Shown in pieces: positions 1 to 8,667 of a DNA stretch of 64,000 bases. Position 1 is the stretch's first letter. Each line of letters starts with the position of its first letter. The notes under the pieces are model-generated. The model made no database searches. It was given only the letters and a program-made list of their open reading frames with translations, and was not told the DNA's origin. Both the position numbers and the translations under genes were made by a program. This stretch comes from Mucilaginibacter pankratovii (GTDB lineage: Bacteria > Bacteroidota > Bacteroidia > Sphingobacteriales > Sphingobacteriaceae). Where the stretch lies: NCBI RefSeq assembly GCF_014773265.1, contig NZ_JACWMY010000002.1:1-64000 (forward strand), written 5' to 3'.

Positions 1-2
1 GC

Positions 3-107
3 GAATTATTCATCTTTCCCATTATAAAACATTTGCTTATTGAACCCAAAAAAGGCAAAAAAGCGGCTTTTCAGATTGTTGATGATATATTTAATCCCTT
101 AAGTTAA
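3..107 (+). CDS. C-terminal fragment of an unidentified protein
   Basis: An open frame enters from the left edge and ends at TAA 105-107, giving about 34 residues rich in Lys, Ile and Phe (ending in DDIFNPLS). The start and most of the protein lie outside the window. I do not recognise the family, and the tail is too short to assign a function. It is listed because the frame is open from the edge and the following DNA is clearly intergenic (palindromic repeats). Confidence 0.4.
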   Translation, partial: ELFIFPIIKHLLIEPKKGKKAAFQIVDDIFNPLS

Positions 108-114
108 CGGCTAT

Positions 115-230
115 GGTGTTATCACCAACAACGCGGATGCTTGTAAATAGATAGAGCTGGCGGCAATCGTAAAAGGGCCTTGTCGGTATCACGTATCTTA
201 TTGCTTAACGGGTTTGTTGGTGACAACACC
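115..230. repeat. Inverted repeat with 17-bp arms
   Basis: The arms GGTGTTATCACCAACAA (115-131) and TTGTTGGTGACAACACC (214-230) are inverted copies of each other with a single difference that would still pair as G-U in RNA. About 80 bp separates them. It sits directly after the stop of the first gene and looks like a palindromic intergenic repeat unit; a terminator role is possible but there is no clear T-run. Confidence 0.6.
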
Positions 231-249
231 AACAAAGGCGAAAAAAACA

Positions 250-362
250 CGTCATGCCGAATTTATTTCGGCACCCCATATGCAAAGCTATCGACGATGC
301 AAAGCAGCTAAGCATAGCGGGTTACCTGCCGTGTGGGGTGTTGAAACAAGTTCAACATGACG
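250..362. repeat. Palindromic interspersed repeat, family A copy 1
   Basis: The left end begins CGTCATGCCGAA and the right end closes TTCAACATGACG, so the unit is an imperfect palindrome whose arms differ mostly by paired changes (CCGAA/TTCGG on one side, TTGAA/TTCAA on the other). The same unit occurs at 30763-30873 with a different centre. This resembles the REP-like elements that are frequent between genes in Sphingobacteriaceae. Confidence 0.75.
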
Positions 363-443
363 TTCTGATAACTTATCGTGTCAATCGGTTAATCCCTTTA
401 ATCCTGTCTTTTTTGTTAAAATTTGTTAAAACATTTTGTTATT

Positions 444-477
444 TACGAAATAATCGTAGTTTTACGAAACAATCGTA
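444..477 (+). promoter_or_regulatory. Two tandem BlaI/MecI-type operators
   Basis: Two 15-bp dyads, TACGA-N5-TCGTA, lie at 444-458 and 463-477, with centres 19 bp apart, ending 5 nt before the start codon of the BlaI-family gene. Tandem short dyads next to the repressor gene are the usual arrangement for BlaI/MecI autorepression (family knowledge). Binding by this particular protein is inferred from position. Confidence 0.8.
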
Positions 478-482
478 GAAAG

Positions 483-839
483 ATGGAGAAATTATCACAG
501 CAAGAAGAAGAAGCCATGCAGGCAGCCTGGCAGGTGGGTACCGGTTTTATAAGGGATTTTCTGGAATTACTAAACGAGCCGAAGCCACCTTATACCACCC
601 TGGCATCCACCATAAAAAACCTGGAGAACAAGGGTTTCTTAAAAAGTGAAAAGCTTGGTAACTCCTATCGGTACACGCCCGCTATACAGGAAGAAGAGTA
701 CAAAAAACGCTTTATGAGCGGCTTTGTAAGCGATTACTTTAAAAACTCTTATAAAGACCTGGTTACCTTTTTTGCCAACGAGAAAAAGATAAGCGCCAGC
801 GAACTGAAAGAGATCATTAAACTGATAGAAAAACCTTAA
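483..839 (+). CDS. BlaI/MecI/CopY-family transcriptional repressor
   Basis: This 118-residue protein is a winged-helix DNA-binding repressor (about residues 5-75) followed by a helical dimerisation tail, the length and layout of BlaI/MecI. In this family the repressor is cleaved when a partnered M56 membrane protease senses its signal. The M56 gene follows after 11 nt, so the two form one operon. I chose ATG 483 because the protein then starts MEKLSQQEEEAM, as family members do, and because the two dyad operators end just before it; a longer frame from 423 would run through the operators. The signal sensed is unknown. It need not be a beta-lactam, since such pairs are common in Bacteroidota without a beta-lactamase gene, and none is seen here. 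Confidence 0.9.
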   Translation: MEKLSQQEEEAMQAAWQVGTGFIRDFLELLNEPKPPYTTLASTIKNLENKGFLKSEKLGNSYRYTPAIQEEEYKKRFMSGFVSDYFKNSYKDLVTFFANEKKISASELKEIIKLIEKP

Positions 840-850
840 TAACCACTACA

Positions 851-3094
851 ATGCCAACCTTATTTGTTTTTTTATTTAAAGTGAACATGGCCCTCCTGAT
901 CTTCTGCGCGGGCTATTACCTGGTGCTGCGCCACCTTACTTTTTATTCGCTCAACAGGGTTTATTTAATAACGGCCATCATATTTGCCAGCATCTACCCA
1001 AAAATAGATCTGACGGCTTTTGCCCAACGGCACGAAAATATTGCCCTTCCGGTACAGTCGGTAATATTAAACTGGCAGGCCCCGGCGGCAAAATTAGTGA
1101 AACCCCTCACCCAGCCCGATTACTGGCAATGGGCAACCATAGTTTTCTGGGCAGGCGCGGCGCTGCTGGCCGTACGCTTATTGGTGCAGCTATTTTCATT
1201 ATTAAAACTTCACCGCAGATCAACATCGGCCAATGTGCTTAACCACGAGGTAAGGCTCATCAGCGGCGAGGCGGCTCCATTCAGTTTCTGGCGCAGCATC
1301 TACGTAAACCCTGCCAACCATTCCGCTGCCGACCTGAAGGCCATCCTGCTGCACGAACAGGTGCACGTAAACGGCTGGCATACCATCGATATTCTATTGG
1401 CCGAGCTCAGCAGCATCTTCTACTGGTTCAATCCCGGTGTATGGCTGATGAAGAAGGCGGTGCGCGAGAACATCGAGTTTATTACCGACCGTAAGATCCT
1501 GAACAAGGGTATTGATACCAAAGCTTACCAATACAGCCTGGTGAACGTAAGCTTTAACGCTACCACACCCGGCATTGTAAATCACTTTAATATTTCAACC
1601 ATTAAAAAACGTATAATCATGATGAACGCGAAAAGATCTTCGAGGGTGAACCTCACCCGCTACGCCTTTGTGGTGCCTGCAGTGGCGCTGCTACTGGTGT
1701 TCAGTTTTTCTAAGGCTGCTATTGTTAAAAGGAATGGTGCAAAGGCATATAAAGCAATAAGCAAAACTATTTCTGCCAATTTAAACGCTATCGATTTGAA
1801 ATCGGTAATACCGCATGCATTTACTGATAGGATTGCTGAAATTATTAAGCCAGATACCTTAGTGGGAGAAGAAAACGATTTTGGCCACCCTATTTATATA
1901 AACGGAATTAAAAAAAGCACTCAGGAGCCTTTTCCACATAATAATGAAAGCATTTATCTCATAAGTGGCGGAGATGCTAAAAAATATCTTCATATCGGCG
2001 ATGGACACGGACAGGTTACATTTACTTTCACCGCCAATTCTACTGATGGCAATGACCTTAAAAACAAAATTGAAAAATTGATATCCGAAAACAAACTAAA
2101 GCGCGACCAGGTTAGCCCTGCAGGAATTACAAAGATTAATACCAAGCTGGCCGAATTGGAATCTCGCTTCCCAGATACAAAAGCCAATTTCGTATCGGTG
2201 CCACAAAAGGAGAACTATGGTGCACTGGTTACCGATACTACCCATAAAACGTCCTTCACCTTCACTACCAATAACATCAGCCTGCTGGATTCCCTCAACT
2301 ACGTGCTCAACGGTAAAAAGATAAGTATTGATGAGTTTAATAAGATAGACCCGAACAAGATTATCGCTGTGAACATTGTAACCGCCGAAACAGCTAAAAC
2401 CATGCTGAACGATTATGATAGCATGGGTTTTAAACCACACAGCAAGATCCTTTTTGTTACCACCAGCGATTCGGAAAAAGGCAAACAACTGGCAGATAAA
2501 CTGAACGATACCCGGATAACCGCCATCCGTATAAATGGAAAAAGTCGGACACTGGCAAGCGACCTTAGCCCGCGCATTGCAGATTCTGTGGTCATCGTGA
2601 GGGGCTACGGCAGCGTAAATGGCGATGTCGTTAAGTTAAGGATAAACGGTAAAAATGTGGATGGGTTGTCGCCCCGGGAATTGGATTCGATAACCGTATT
2701 ACGCGGCGGGCCGATGCTAAAACTTCACCAGTTAAGCGGCGACCTGGCAACCACAAAAAATATTCAATCAACTTTTACTTATAGCACCCCTGCAGATTTG
2801 AGCAAAAAATTGAATTCCGTTACAGTAACAGGGCGGGCCAGGGTAAGAAATGCTGACATTGCCGAAGTACGTGCCCTGCAGGGCAACATATTTTACAGCG
2901 ATAAAAATATCAGCCGGATCTCTGATAAGCTGATCGTGATAGATGGAAAGGAAGCCACTGAAAAAGACCTGAAAAAACTCTCTGCTTTCGATATCGACCG
3001 GATGAGCACTTCATCAGATGCCGATGCGGTTAAAAAATACGGCGCTAAGGCCAAATACGGTGTGGTTTACATCTACACCAAAAAAGCGAAATAA
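851..3094 (+). CDS. M56-family (BlaR1/MecR1-like) membrane metallopeptidase with plug-like C-terminal repeats
   Basis: 747 residues. The N-terminal part has membrane segments at about residues 8-27, 37-54 and 93-117, then the zinc motif HEQVH at 168-172 and a further membrane segment near 266-290. This is the BlaR1/MecR1 integral-membrane protease layout, which cleaves the cognate repressor encoded just upstream. The remaining ~450 residues are predicted periplasmic and contain several degenerate copies of an INGK/IDGK unit, the last ending in a KYGAKAKYGVVYIYTKK segment that resembles the TonB-dependent receptor plug signature. No penicillin-binding sensor domain is visible, so the ligand is unknown. 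Gene order and spacing support an operon with the BlaI-type repressor. Confidence 0.88.
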   Translation: MPTLFVFLFKVNMALLIFCAGYYLVLRHLTFYSLNRVYLITAIIFASIYPKIDLTAFAQRHENIALPVQSVILNWQAPAAKLVKPLTQPDYWQWATIVFWAGAALLAVRLLVQLFSLLKLHRRSTSANVLNHEVRLISGEAAPFSFWRSIYVNPANHSAADLKAILLHEQVHVNGWHTIDILLAELSSIFYWFNPGVWLMKKAVRENIEFITDRKILNKGIDTKAYQYSLVNVSFNATTPGIVNHFNISTIKKRIIMMNAKRSSRVNLTRYAFVVPAVALLLVFSFSKAAIVKRNGAKAYKAISKTISANLNAIDLKSVIPHAFTDRIAEIIKPDTLVGEENDFGHPIYINGIKKSTQEPFPHNNESIYLISGGDAKKYLHIGDGHGQVTFTFTANSTDGNDLKNKIEKLISENKLKRDQVSPAGITKINTKLAELESRFPDTKANFVSVPQKENYGALVTDTTHKTSFTFTTNNISLLDSLNYVLNGKKISIDEFNKIDPNKIIAVNIVTAETAKTMLNDYDSMGFKPHSKILFVTTSDSEKGKQLADKLNDTRITAIRINGKSRTLASDLSPRIADSVVIVRGYGSVNGDVVKLRINGKNVDGLSPRELDSITVLRGGPMLKLHQLSGDLATTKNIQSTFTYSTPADLSKKLNSVTVTGRARVRNADIAEVRALQGNIFYSDKNISRISDKLIVIDGKEATEKDLKKLSAFDIDRMSTSSDADAVKKYGAKAKYGVVYIYTKKAK

Positions 3095-3122
3095 TAAGTA
3101 CGATCAGTTATAGTTAAATTGG

Positions 3123-3163
3123 CAGCAGGCCGGGCAAGCGATTGCCTGGCCTGCTGTTTTTTA
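3123..3163 (+). terminator. Rho-independent terminator after the M56 gene
   Basis: A 15-bp stem (3123-3137 with 3142-3156, one G-U pair) closes a GCGA tetraloop and is followed by six T residues. It sits 28 nt after the stop of the M56 gene. Confidence 0.85.
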
Positions 3164-3290
3164 TTGTATGCTATACTGTATTTAAAATTAGGCAACGCCG
3201 GGGTTAATATTAACTTATACGCATAAACTACACTTTGGCAAAGATTTTGATTATCGGTTAAACGAACACAAAAACTCAACTATTTACACC

Positions 3291-3629
3291 ATGTCAATCT
3301 CAGCATACCAACAACCGGCAGATGTACAACTTAAAGTTGTGAATGTAAACAAAGCGCCAAACGCTGCGGCAACTACTGGGGTAGCGTCATCGAAAATATT
3401 CAATATATCTTTCGGCTATCAGCAAAAGGCCTACCGTACCAAGGTAATGAAAGTGCTTTACGCCAATAAAGACGCTTTATATAAGGTAGTAATGCCTTGC
3501 AGTCTTAACAACGGTACCACTATGCACTGGCTGCAACGCCAGGGTAAAACCTGGGCAGTTATCATCGGTGAAGAACTGGATAACAAATTATTAAAGGCGG
3601 TAACATCTGCCATAGATACCATGGAATAA
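3291..3629 (+). CDS. Hypothetical protein, 112 residues
   Basis: A small soluble-looking protein beginning MSISAYQQPADVQLK with no signal peptide or membrane segment. The region from about residue 35 looks like a compact alpha/beta domain. I do not recognise the family. It is flanked by a terminator upstream and one downstream, so it is probably monocistronic. It is a plausible real gene because the frame is well bounded and codon use matches neighbours. Function unknown. Confidence 0.6.
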   Translation: MSISAYQQPADVQLKVVNVNKAPNAAATTGVASSKIFNISFGYQQKAYRTKVMKVLYANKDALYKVVMPCSLNNGTTMHWLQRQGKTWAVIIGEELDNKLLKAVTSAIDTME

Positions 3630-3670
3630 GCGGTCCTGTTAGAAAAAGGAATCTCCAGACTCAACAATTA

Positions 3671-3702
3671 AAAAGGCCCCGAAATTTTCGGGGCCTTTTT
3701 TG
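3671..3702. terminator. Bidirectional rho-independent terminator
   Basis: The stem AAAAGGCCCCGAAA pairs with TTTTCGGGGCCTTTT and is flanked by A- and T-runs, so it can end both the plus-strand hypothetical gene and the converging minus-strand operon that stops at 3729. Confidence 0.85.
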
Positions 3703-3728
3703 TGTTCTATAGTGACGGCTATTTTTAA

Positions 3729-4274
3729 TTAAACGGCTGGTTCATCTGCAGTTGTATCTACCGCGTCAAATGGAGAACGTTCCTTTTTTAAGATAGCAGC
3801 AGTTATCAATGCAATAATACAGCCTGATATTAACGACCCGATAGCCGCAGCAACCGCGCCGAACATAGCACCATATTTTTTTGTCATTTCAATTGCCTGG
3901 TCTATCTGTTCCTGCGACATATTTTTTTCTGCCAACACGGTTTGTTGTTGCTCGGCAGCTTTATCCAGAGCACCCGGATTTAAAAAGGCAAGGTAAACGT
4001 AAAAGAAAATAGCCAGCAAAAAGCCCGAAAAGAGCGAGTATTTAAACCCTGTGTTAAACCCCTGTCCAAATGATATGTAACCACCCAACGAATCTTTAAA
4101 CTCTTTTTGCGCTAAAAAGCAAAAAGCGATAAATGGTAAATAACTAACATACTTCACCGGAGAATTTGGATCCAGGTTCAGCATTTCTGTTCCGTAGGTA
4201 ATTACAATTGTTGTGATAGTATAAATAACCGCCCACTTGGTGGCAATTTTTACGTTGTTTGGTTTGGTTTCCAT
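3729..4274 (-). CDS. DUF4199 family membrane protein
   Basis: 181 residues with four hydrophobic segments (about 13-30, 45-57, 78-96 and 140-160) and a Lys/Asp-rich tail, the arrangement of the DUF4199 family found almost only in Bacteroidota. No activity is known for the family. It is the last gene of a minus-strand run that starts with the BatA-like gene at 8320. In many relatives the gene likewise follows a dihydroorotase homologue and a small acidic protein (from memory of the family context), which suggests a conserved cell-envelope related operon. Confidence 0.8.
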   Translation of the reverse strand: METKPNNVKIATKWAVIYTITTIVITYGTEMLNLDPNSPVKYVSYLPFIAFCFLAQKEFKDSLGGYISFGQGFNTGFKYSLFSGFLLAIFFYVYLAFLNPGALDKAAEQQQTVLAEKNMSQEQIDQAIEMTKKYGAMFGAVAAAIGSLISGCIIALITAAILKKERSPFDAVDTTADEPAV

Positions 4275-4312
4275 TTTTTGGGTTTGATAAGGATTAATTA
4301 TAAGTTTAAATT

Positions 4313-4981
4313 TTATTTAAAGCTAACTAATATTTCCAACACTGCCATATCAAAAGATTTACTTACCGCATTATCGGCATAAGTAATTCTTTCAGCCTCG
4401 CTTGGCTCCGGGTTTTGGAAAAAGCAGATCATCGGGTAAAACAGCTCTTTCAGTTCCGAATCTTCATCTAAAGTGCCCGCAACTTTCGCTATCTCGGCAG
4501 CCGGGCTTTCAATCAGGATCTGGTTGGCAATTACCGGCTCGTAAATACGGTACTCATCCTGAAACTCGTCCTCATCAACCAGTAAAAATTCCTTCAGGTA
4601 ATCTTCCAGTTCCGGGTCGATGTCTTCATCCTCGCATTCGTTAAGGTAAAGCAGCAGGTTAAGCAGTTCGGTGCCCCTATCCAGGGTTTGCTCTTCAATT
4701 TTTTCCCACTCCGGAGTTTCCAGGTAATCATCTTCCAGTTTTTTAACGTCTTCGCCAAAAAAGTTCACTAAAAGCAGGTCGAAGAATACTTCGTGCAATT
4801 CTTCAAGTTTAGGATTATCGTTAAATACCTCGTCCATCGCGTCAACCTTTTTCAGGAAAGTATCGTCTGACGAAAAAACGGATTCGAATTTGGCATTAAG
4901 CGCGGTAGCGTCAAAGCTATCATATTTAGAGAAAGCCGCCAGCGCGCCGGTGATAGCTGCGCTTATTTTTGGGTCAGTCAT
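4313..4981 (-). CDS. Acidic hypothetical protein, 222 residues
   Basis: A strongly acidic, probably all-helical cytosolic protein with no signal peptide or membrane segment; Asp and Glu clusters lie around residues 75-145. The start lies 2 nt after the stop of the dihydroorotase homologue, so the two are translationally linked. I do not recognise a named domain. Its position between the dihydroorotase homologue and DUF4199 is the only functional hint. Confidence 0.75.
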   Translation of the reverse strand: MTDPKISAAITGALAAFSKYDSFDATALNAKFESVFSSDDTFLKKVDAMDEVFNDNPKLEELHEVFFDLLLVNFFGEDVKKLEDDYLETPEWEKIEEQTLDRGTELLNLLLYLNECEDEDIDPELEDYLKEFLLVDEDEFQDEYRIYEPVIANQILIESPAAEIAKVAGTLDEDSELKELFYPMICFFQNPEPSEAERITYADNAVSKSFDMAVLEILVSFK

Positions 4982-4983
4982 GG

Positions 4984-6243
4984 TTAATTAGAGTTAGATG
5001 TTTGATTATTATTACAGGTTAACAAAACTTTTCCCTTAAGGTTCTGCCCAAGAAATGGCGAGTTATAGCTTTTAGAGCGATTGGCTGTTCGGCTGTATTC
5101 CCACTCGGCTTTGGTATCCAGCAAAACAAGGTTTGCTTTTTCGCCTTCGGCCAGTGTAGGTATAGCCACATTTAAGATCTTACGCGGATTGATGGCCAGT
5201 TTCTCCACAATAAGCTCCACCGGCAAACCCACCTTTATCGCCATTGAGAAGGCTGTTTGCATGCCGATGATGCCATATTCAGCCACCTCGAACTCCACAT
5301 CCTTAAACTCTATCTCGTGCGGGGTATGCTGGGTAACTAAGGCGTCGATGGTGCCGTCTTTCAGGCCCGCTATCAGCGCGTCTACGTCAGCCTGGGTGCG
5401 TAGCGGTGGTTTTACTTTATAAAGGCTGTCGAAGCCCATCAAGGCCTCATCCGTCAAAACTATATTGTGTATCGCCGTATCGCAGGTTACTTTTAGCCCG
5501 CGTTTTTTTGCTTCGCGGATCAGTTCTACCGAGCGGGCGGTAGATATGGTAGTAAAATGGATATCCGTACCCGAATCCTCGGCGAGGTAAATATCGCGGG
5601 CTATCATCAGTTCTTCGGCAAGCGAAGGGATCCCCTTCATGCCCAGCATGGTGCTTACCACACCCTCGTTCATTTTTGCTTTGCCAGCGATAAAAGCATC
5701 TTCAGCATAAGAAATTACTTTTGCACCGAAGCCCTGCACATACAATAAAGCGCGTTCCATCAGTCCGGCGTCCTGTACGGGGCGGTTGCCATCGGTAAAG
5801 GCTCTGGCGCCGCTTTTATACATATCGTACATTTCTGATAGATCTTTACCCTCCCGTTTGTGCGAGATGGTGCCGAGCGGGTAAATATCTACGAGATTGC
5901 CTTTGGCACGGTTAAGCAGGTATTCTACTTCGGCCTTGGAATGTACCGGCGGATGGGTATTAGGCATAAGCGCTATTCCGGTAAAACCACCAGCTGCTGC
6001 CGCAGCGGTACCGGTTTGCAGGTCTTCCTTGGTTTCCAGGCCCAATTCGCCAACATTGCAGTTAAGGTCGAAAAAGCCGGGCGCAAGGTACTTGCCGGTG
6101 GCGTCTATCACCTCCGCTTTATCGTCGCTAAGGCCTGAGCCTATTTTGGTAATAATGCCTTTTTGAATTAAAATATCGGCAACCTGATTATGAAACGGAG
6201 AAGCGGGATATACAACAGTGGCAGATTTGATAAGCAAATTCAT
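4984..6243 (-). CDS. Dihydroorotase-like protein lacking metal ligands (PyrC'-like)
   Basis: 419 residues of the amidohydrolase fold, closest in layout to class I dihydroorotase, the third enzyme of pyrimidine synthesis. The scaffold is intact (APGFFDL near the N-terminus, GGFTGIALMPNT, IGMQTAFS), but active-site positions are replaced: the HxH after FDL is NCN, the usual D-H-A-P-H is QHTPH, and the histidine of the HVST region is also lost (FTTIST). By analogy with inactive PyrC' proteins that pair with aspartate transcarbamoylase, this copy is likely structural rather than catalytic; that is an inference. It follows the BatA-like gene by 28 nt and precedes the acidic protein by 2 nt. Automatic annotation would probably call it dihydroorotase. 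Confidence 0.8.
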   Translation of the reverse strand: MNLLIKSATVVYPASPFHNQVADILIQKGIITKIGSGLSDDKAEVIDATGKYLAPGFFDLNCNVGELGLETKEDLQTGTAAAAAGGFTGIALMPNTHPPVHSKAEVEYLLNRAKGNLVDIYPLGTISHKREGKDLSEMYDMYKSGARAFTDGNRPVQDAGLMERALLYVQGFGAKVISYAEDAFIAGKAKMNEGVVSTMLGMKGIPSLAEELMIARDIYLAEDSGTDIHFTTISTARSVELIREAKKRGLKVTCDTAIHNIVLTDEALMGFDSLYKVKPPLRTQADVDALIAGLKDGTIDALVTQHTPHEIEFKDVEFEVAEYGIIGMQTAFSMAIKVGLPVELIVEKLAINPRKILNVAIPTLAEGEKANLVLLDTKAEWEYSRTANRSKSYNSPFLGQNLKGKVLLTCNNNQTSNSN

Positions 6244-6271
6244 TATCGCTGTTTAAGGTGGGTTTAATGAT

Positions 6272-8320
6272 CTATCCGGCTTGCGTGGCTATGCTTATAT
6301 CGGTTTTATAGAACCGGATGAGCAATGTTTCGGCGGCCAAAAATATCAAAGCCAAAATTATACAAAGTTTCCATAATTGAAGACCAGAATTTTCGGCAGT
6401 GTTGATATTGTTCACATTAAATTTATCGCCCGCTATAAAATTGCTTTTTTGCGGGAGGAGTTTAGCCAGATCATTACTGTTGAGATACGACAGGTCCGAC
6501 TCGCTCCGGTTATCGTTAAAGGCCAATACGGCGGCCGTGCTGTCCTGTTTTTTCAGATCGTAAATACCGGTTTGGTTCAATTGGCCGGGCAGGTAAAGCA
6601 CAGTGCTCCCCTCCTGTTGTTTAACATCAGGGATGATAGATTCGTTCCCCCTTACCAGTTTTACCACCTGTTTCTCGGTAGATTGCAGCGGCACGGTCTC
6701 TATGGCCTGGTTACTGCCAAGGGTGTAGAAAAGGGACTGGTCGTGCCCGCTCAGCAGGGCCACCCTAAACATCACCGGCACAAACAAGGCATGTACGGGC
6801 AGGTTGCTAAAGTCTTCATTCAGTGCAACGGCAGCCACATAAAGTTTTCCCTTACCCAAGCTATAGCCCTCCCAAAGCGATTGCCCGGTTTGCAGCTTCA
6901 TCAGGCTTTCGGCTTGTTTGGTGTTACCACTTAAGGTGTAATATTTCTTCACCATCGGCAGATCGGGGTTTTGCGGGAAAGACTCGAAGATATTTTTAAA
7001 CACCTGGCTTTGCAGGTTTAGGCCGGATACTTTATTAGCCTCCGTAACGATCTTGCCGGGGTAAGCCGCGCCCATCGGCTGTAAAAATGCCCGGTAGCTT
7101 AATAGCTCCGCTTCAGCGGAAGGAAACACCATCAGCGTGCCGCCTTTGTTTACATAGGTTTTTAATTGTTGCGCCAGGCCTGCCGAAACATTATCAATAT
7201 CACTTAAAACGATGAGCGGATAAGTACTCAGTGCGGCATAATCTACATTGCCATCCTGCGTGCGTTTGATGCTGAAGAATGGATCGGCAGCAAAAACGGC
7301 GTTTAAATATCTATTGGGCGTACCGCCATCTACCAGCAATACCGGCAGTTTACTATTTACGTTGAAGGTGAAGTAAAAGCTGTTATCGAAGGTCACCGGG
7401 TTATCCTGCAGCTGGATCTCGCCACGCTGCCAGCCGGCCGTTAAGCCGGAGAAAGCAAGCGTATCAACCTGCGAAGCCCCCGCTGCCACCGTAAAACTCC
7501 CTAATGATTTTTGCACACCGTTGATCAGCAGCTTCAGCGGTATTTTCTCTGCAGATTTACCGGCATAGTTGCGCAACCTTACCATTAGTTTTTCGCTTTC
7601 GCCGGGGCGATGCGTGGCGTTTAATAACCATACCGAATCTACGGCCACATTGGGCAGCTCGTTTGCCTTAAGCTGTACCAGGTTTACCGCGATATCAGAT
7701 TTGGCAGCATCGGCATTGCCGGAAATATTCTTTTGAAAATCGGAAATAATATAGCTGTGCTTCACCGCCCCGGCTGTCATCCCCAGCAGGCTTTGCTGGC
7801 GGGCGGTGATCTGGGCGATGCTCCTGCTTTGCGGACTTATCTTCACTGCATTCACCGCATCGTTAAACTCATCGCGGTTGAGCAGGCGCTGGTGTTTGCC
7901 TTCAAAGCCCTGCGTCAGCAGCTGAAAGCGGTCGTTGATAGAATAAGCCGATGCTATTTGCCTGGCCTTTTGTTTGGCTTCGTCAAGCAGGCTGCCCTCG
8001 CGGTTAAGGGTTTGCATGGAATAGGAATTATCTACAAAAATGCTCACCAGCTGTTGTTTGCCGGCATCGGCGCTGTCCTTGCCGGGAATAAATGGCCTCG
8101 CGAAAGCAAAAACCAAAAAAGCTAAAGTGAGCATCCGCGCGGCTAAGATCAAACGCTCTTTGATGTTCCGGCGCGATGCCTGTTGCTCCTGCACTTCTTT
8201 CAGGAACTGTACATTGCTGAAGTAAACCTTTTTGTACCTCCTGAAATTGAACAGGTGTACCAATATGGGAATAGCCAGGGTGAACAACGCAAACAGGAAA
8301 GCCGGGTACAAAAAGTGCAT
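6272..8320 (-). CDS. BatA-like membrane protein with vWA domain
   Basis: 682 residues. The first ~80 residues match the BatA aerotolerance N-terminal domain: a membrane segment, a basic turn (FRRYKK), then a second membrane segment ending FARPF. A von Willebrand A-type domain follows with the MIDAS-like sequence DNSYS. The long middle part is probably periplasmic and includes a glutamine-amidotransferase-like segment, and a final membrane helix lies near the C-terminus (about 655-672). I start at ATG 8320 (MHFLYPAF), because a longer frame would need a TTG eight codons earlier and family members start at this Met. It is the first gene of a four-gene minus-strand operon. Confidence 0.85.
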   Translation of the reverse strand: MHFLYPAFLFALFTLAIPILVHLFNFRRYKKVYFSNVQFLKEVQEQQASRRNIKERLILAARMLTLAFLVFAFARPFIPGKDSADAGKQQLVSIFVDNSYSMQTLNREGSLLDEAKQKARQIASAYSINDRFQLLTQGFEGKHQRLLNRDEFNDAVNAVKISPQSRSIAQITARQQSLLGMTAGAVKHSYIISDFQKNISGNADAAKSDIAVNLVQLKANELPNVAVDSVWLLNATHRPGESEKLMVRLRNYAGKSAEKIPLKLLINGVQKSLGSFTVAAGASQVDTLAFSGLTAGWQRGEIQLQDNPVTFDNSFYFTFNVNSKLPVLLVDGGTPNRYLNAVFAADPFFSIKRTQDGNVDYAALSTYPLIVLSDIDNVSAGLAQQLKTYVNKGGTLMVFPSAEAELLSYRAFLQPMGAAYPGKIVTEANKVSGLNLQSQVFKNIFESFPQNPDLPMVKKYYTLSGNTKQAESLMKLQTGQSLWEGYSLGKGKLYVAAVALNEDFSNLPVHALFVPVMFRVALLSGHDQSLFYTLGSNQAIETVPLQSTEKQVVKLVRGNESIIPDVKQQEGSTVLYLPGQLNQTGIYDLKKQDSTAAVLAFNDNRSESDLSYLNSNDLAKLLPQKSNFIAGDKFNVNNINTAENSGLQLWKLCIILALIFLAAETLLIRFYKTDISIATQAG

Positions 8321-8517
8321 TGATGCGGATTGGATGTGATACAAATTTGCGAAAAATAAACCGAACCGGGATGAAGCAGATTTAACCTATTGAAGGATTT
8401 CTTCGTGGCCTTATTACTAACTAAGTTTGCCGGTAAATATTTCGTAGAGACGCAATTAATTACCCCTAAATACTAATAGCTGCAAGTTTTTGGCACGGCT
8501 TTGGCTTAACACTCCAT

Positions 8518-8652
8518 ATGAAAGTTGTATTCAAAAAAACAAAAGCCGTAAAAAAGGATTCGTGCACAATAGTTAGCCTGTTTGCAAAAAAGATAATGGA
8601 ATTGAAAGAGATCCATTTTTCGATGAAACCCTTTCCGGGATTTATCGCGTAA
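8518..8652 (+). CDS. Possible small basic peptide, 44 residues
   Basis: A short open frame from ATG 8518 to TAA 8650-8652 encodes a Lys-rich peptide (MKVVFKKTKAVKKD...). It lies in the 347-bp gap before the DUF72 gene. I see no ribosome binding site or recognised homologue, so it may be chance; the rest of this gap (8345-8517) shows nothing else. Confidence 0.2.
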   Translation: MKVVFKKTKAVKKDSCTIVSLFAKKIMELKEIHFSMKPFPGFIA

Positions 8653-8667
8653 CATCATTTCGCTTAA

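Noticed and set aside
423..482. Longer start of the BlaI gene
   Set aside because: It would translate through both operators; family members begin near MEKLSQQEEE.
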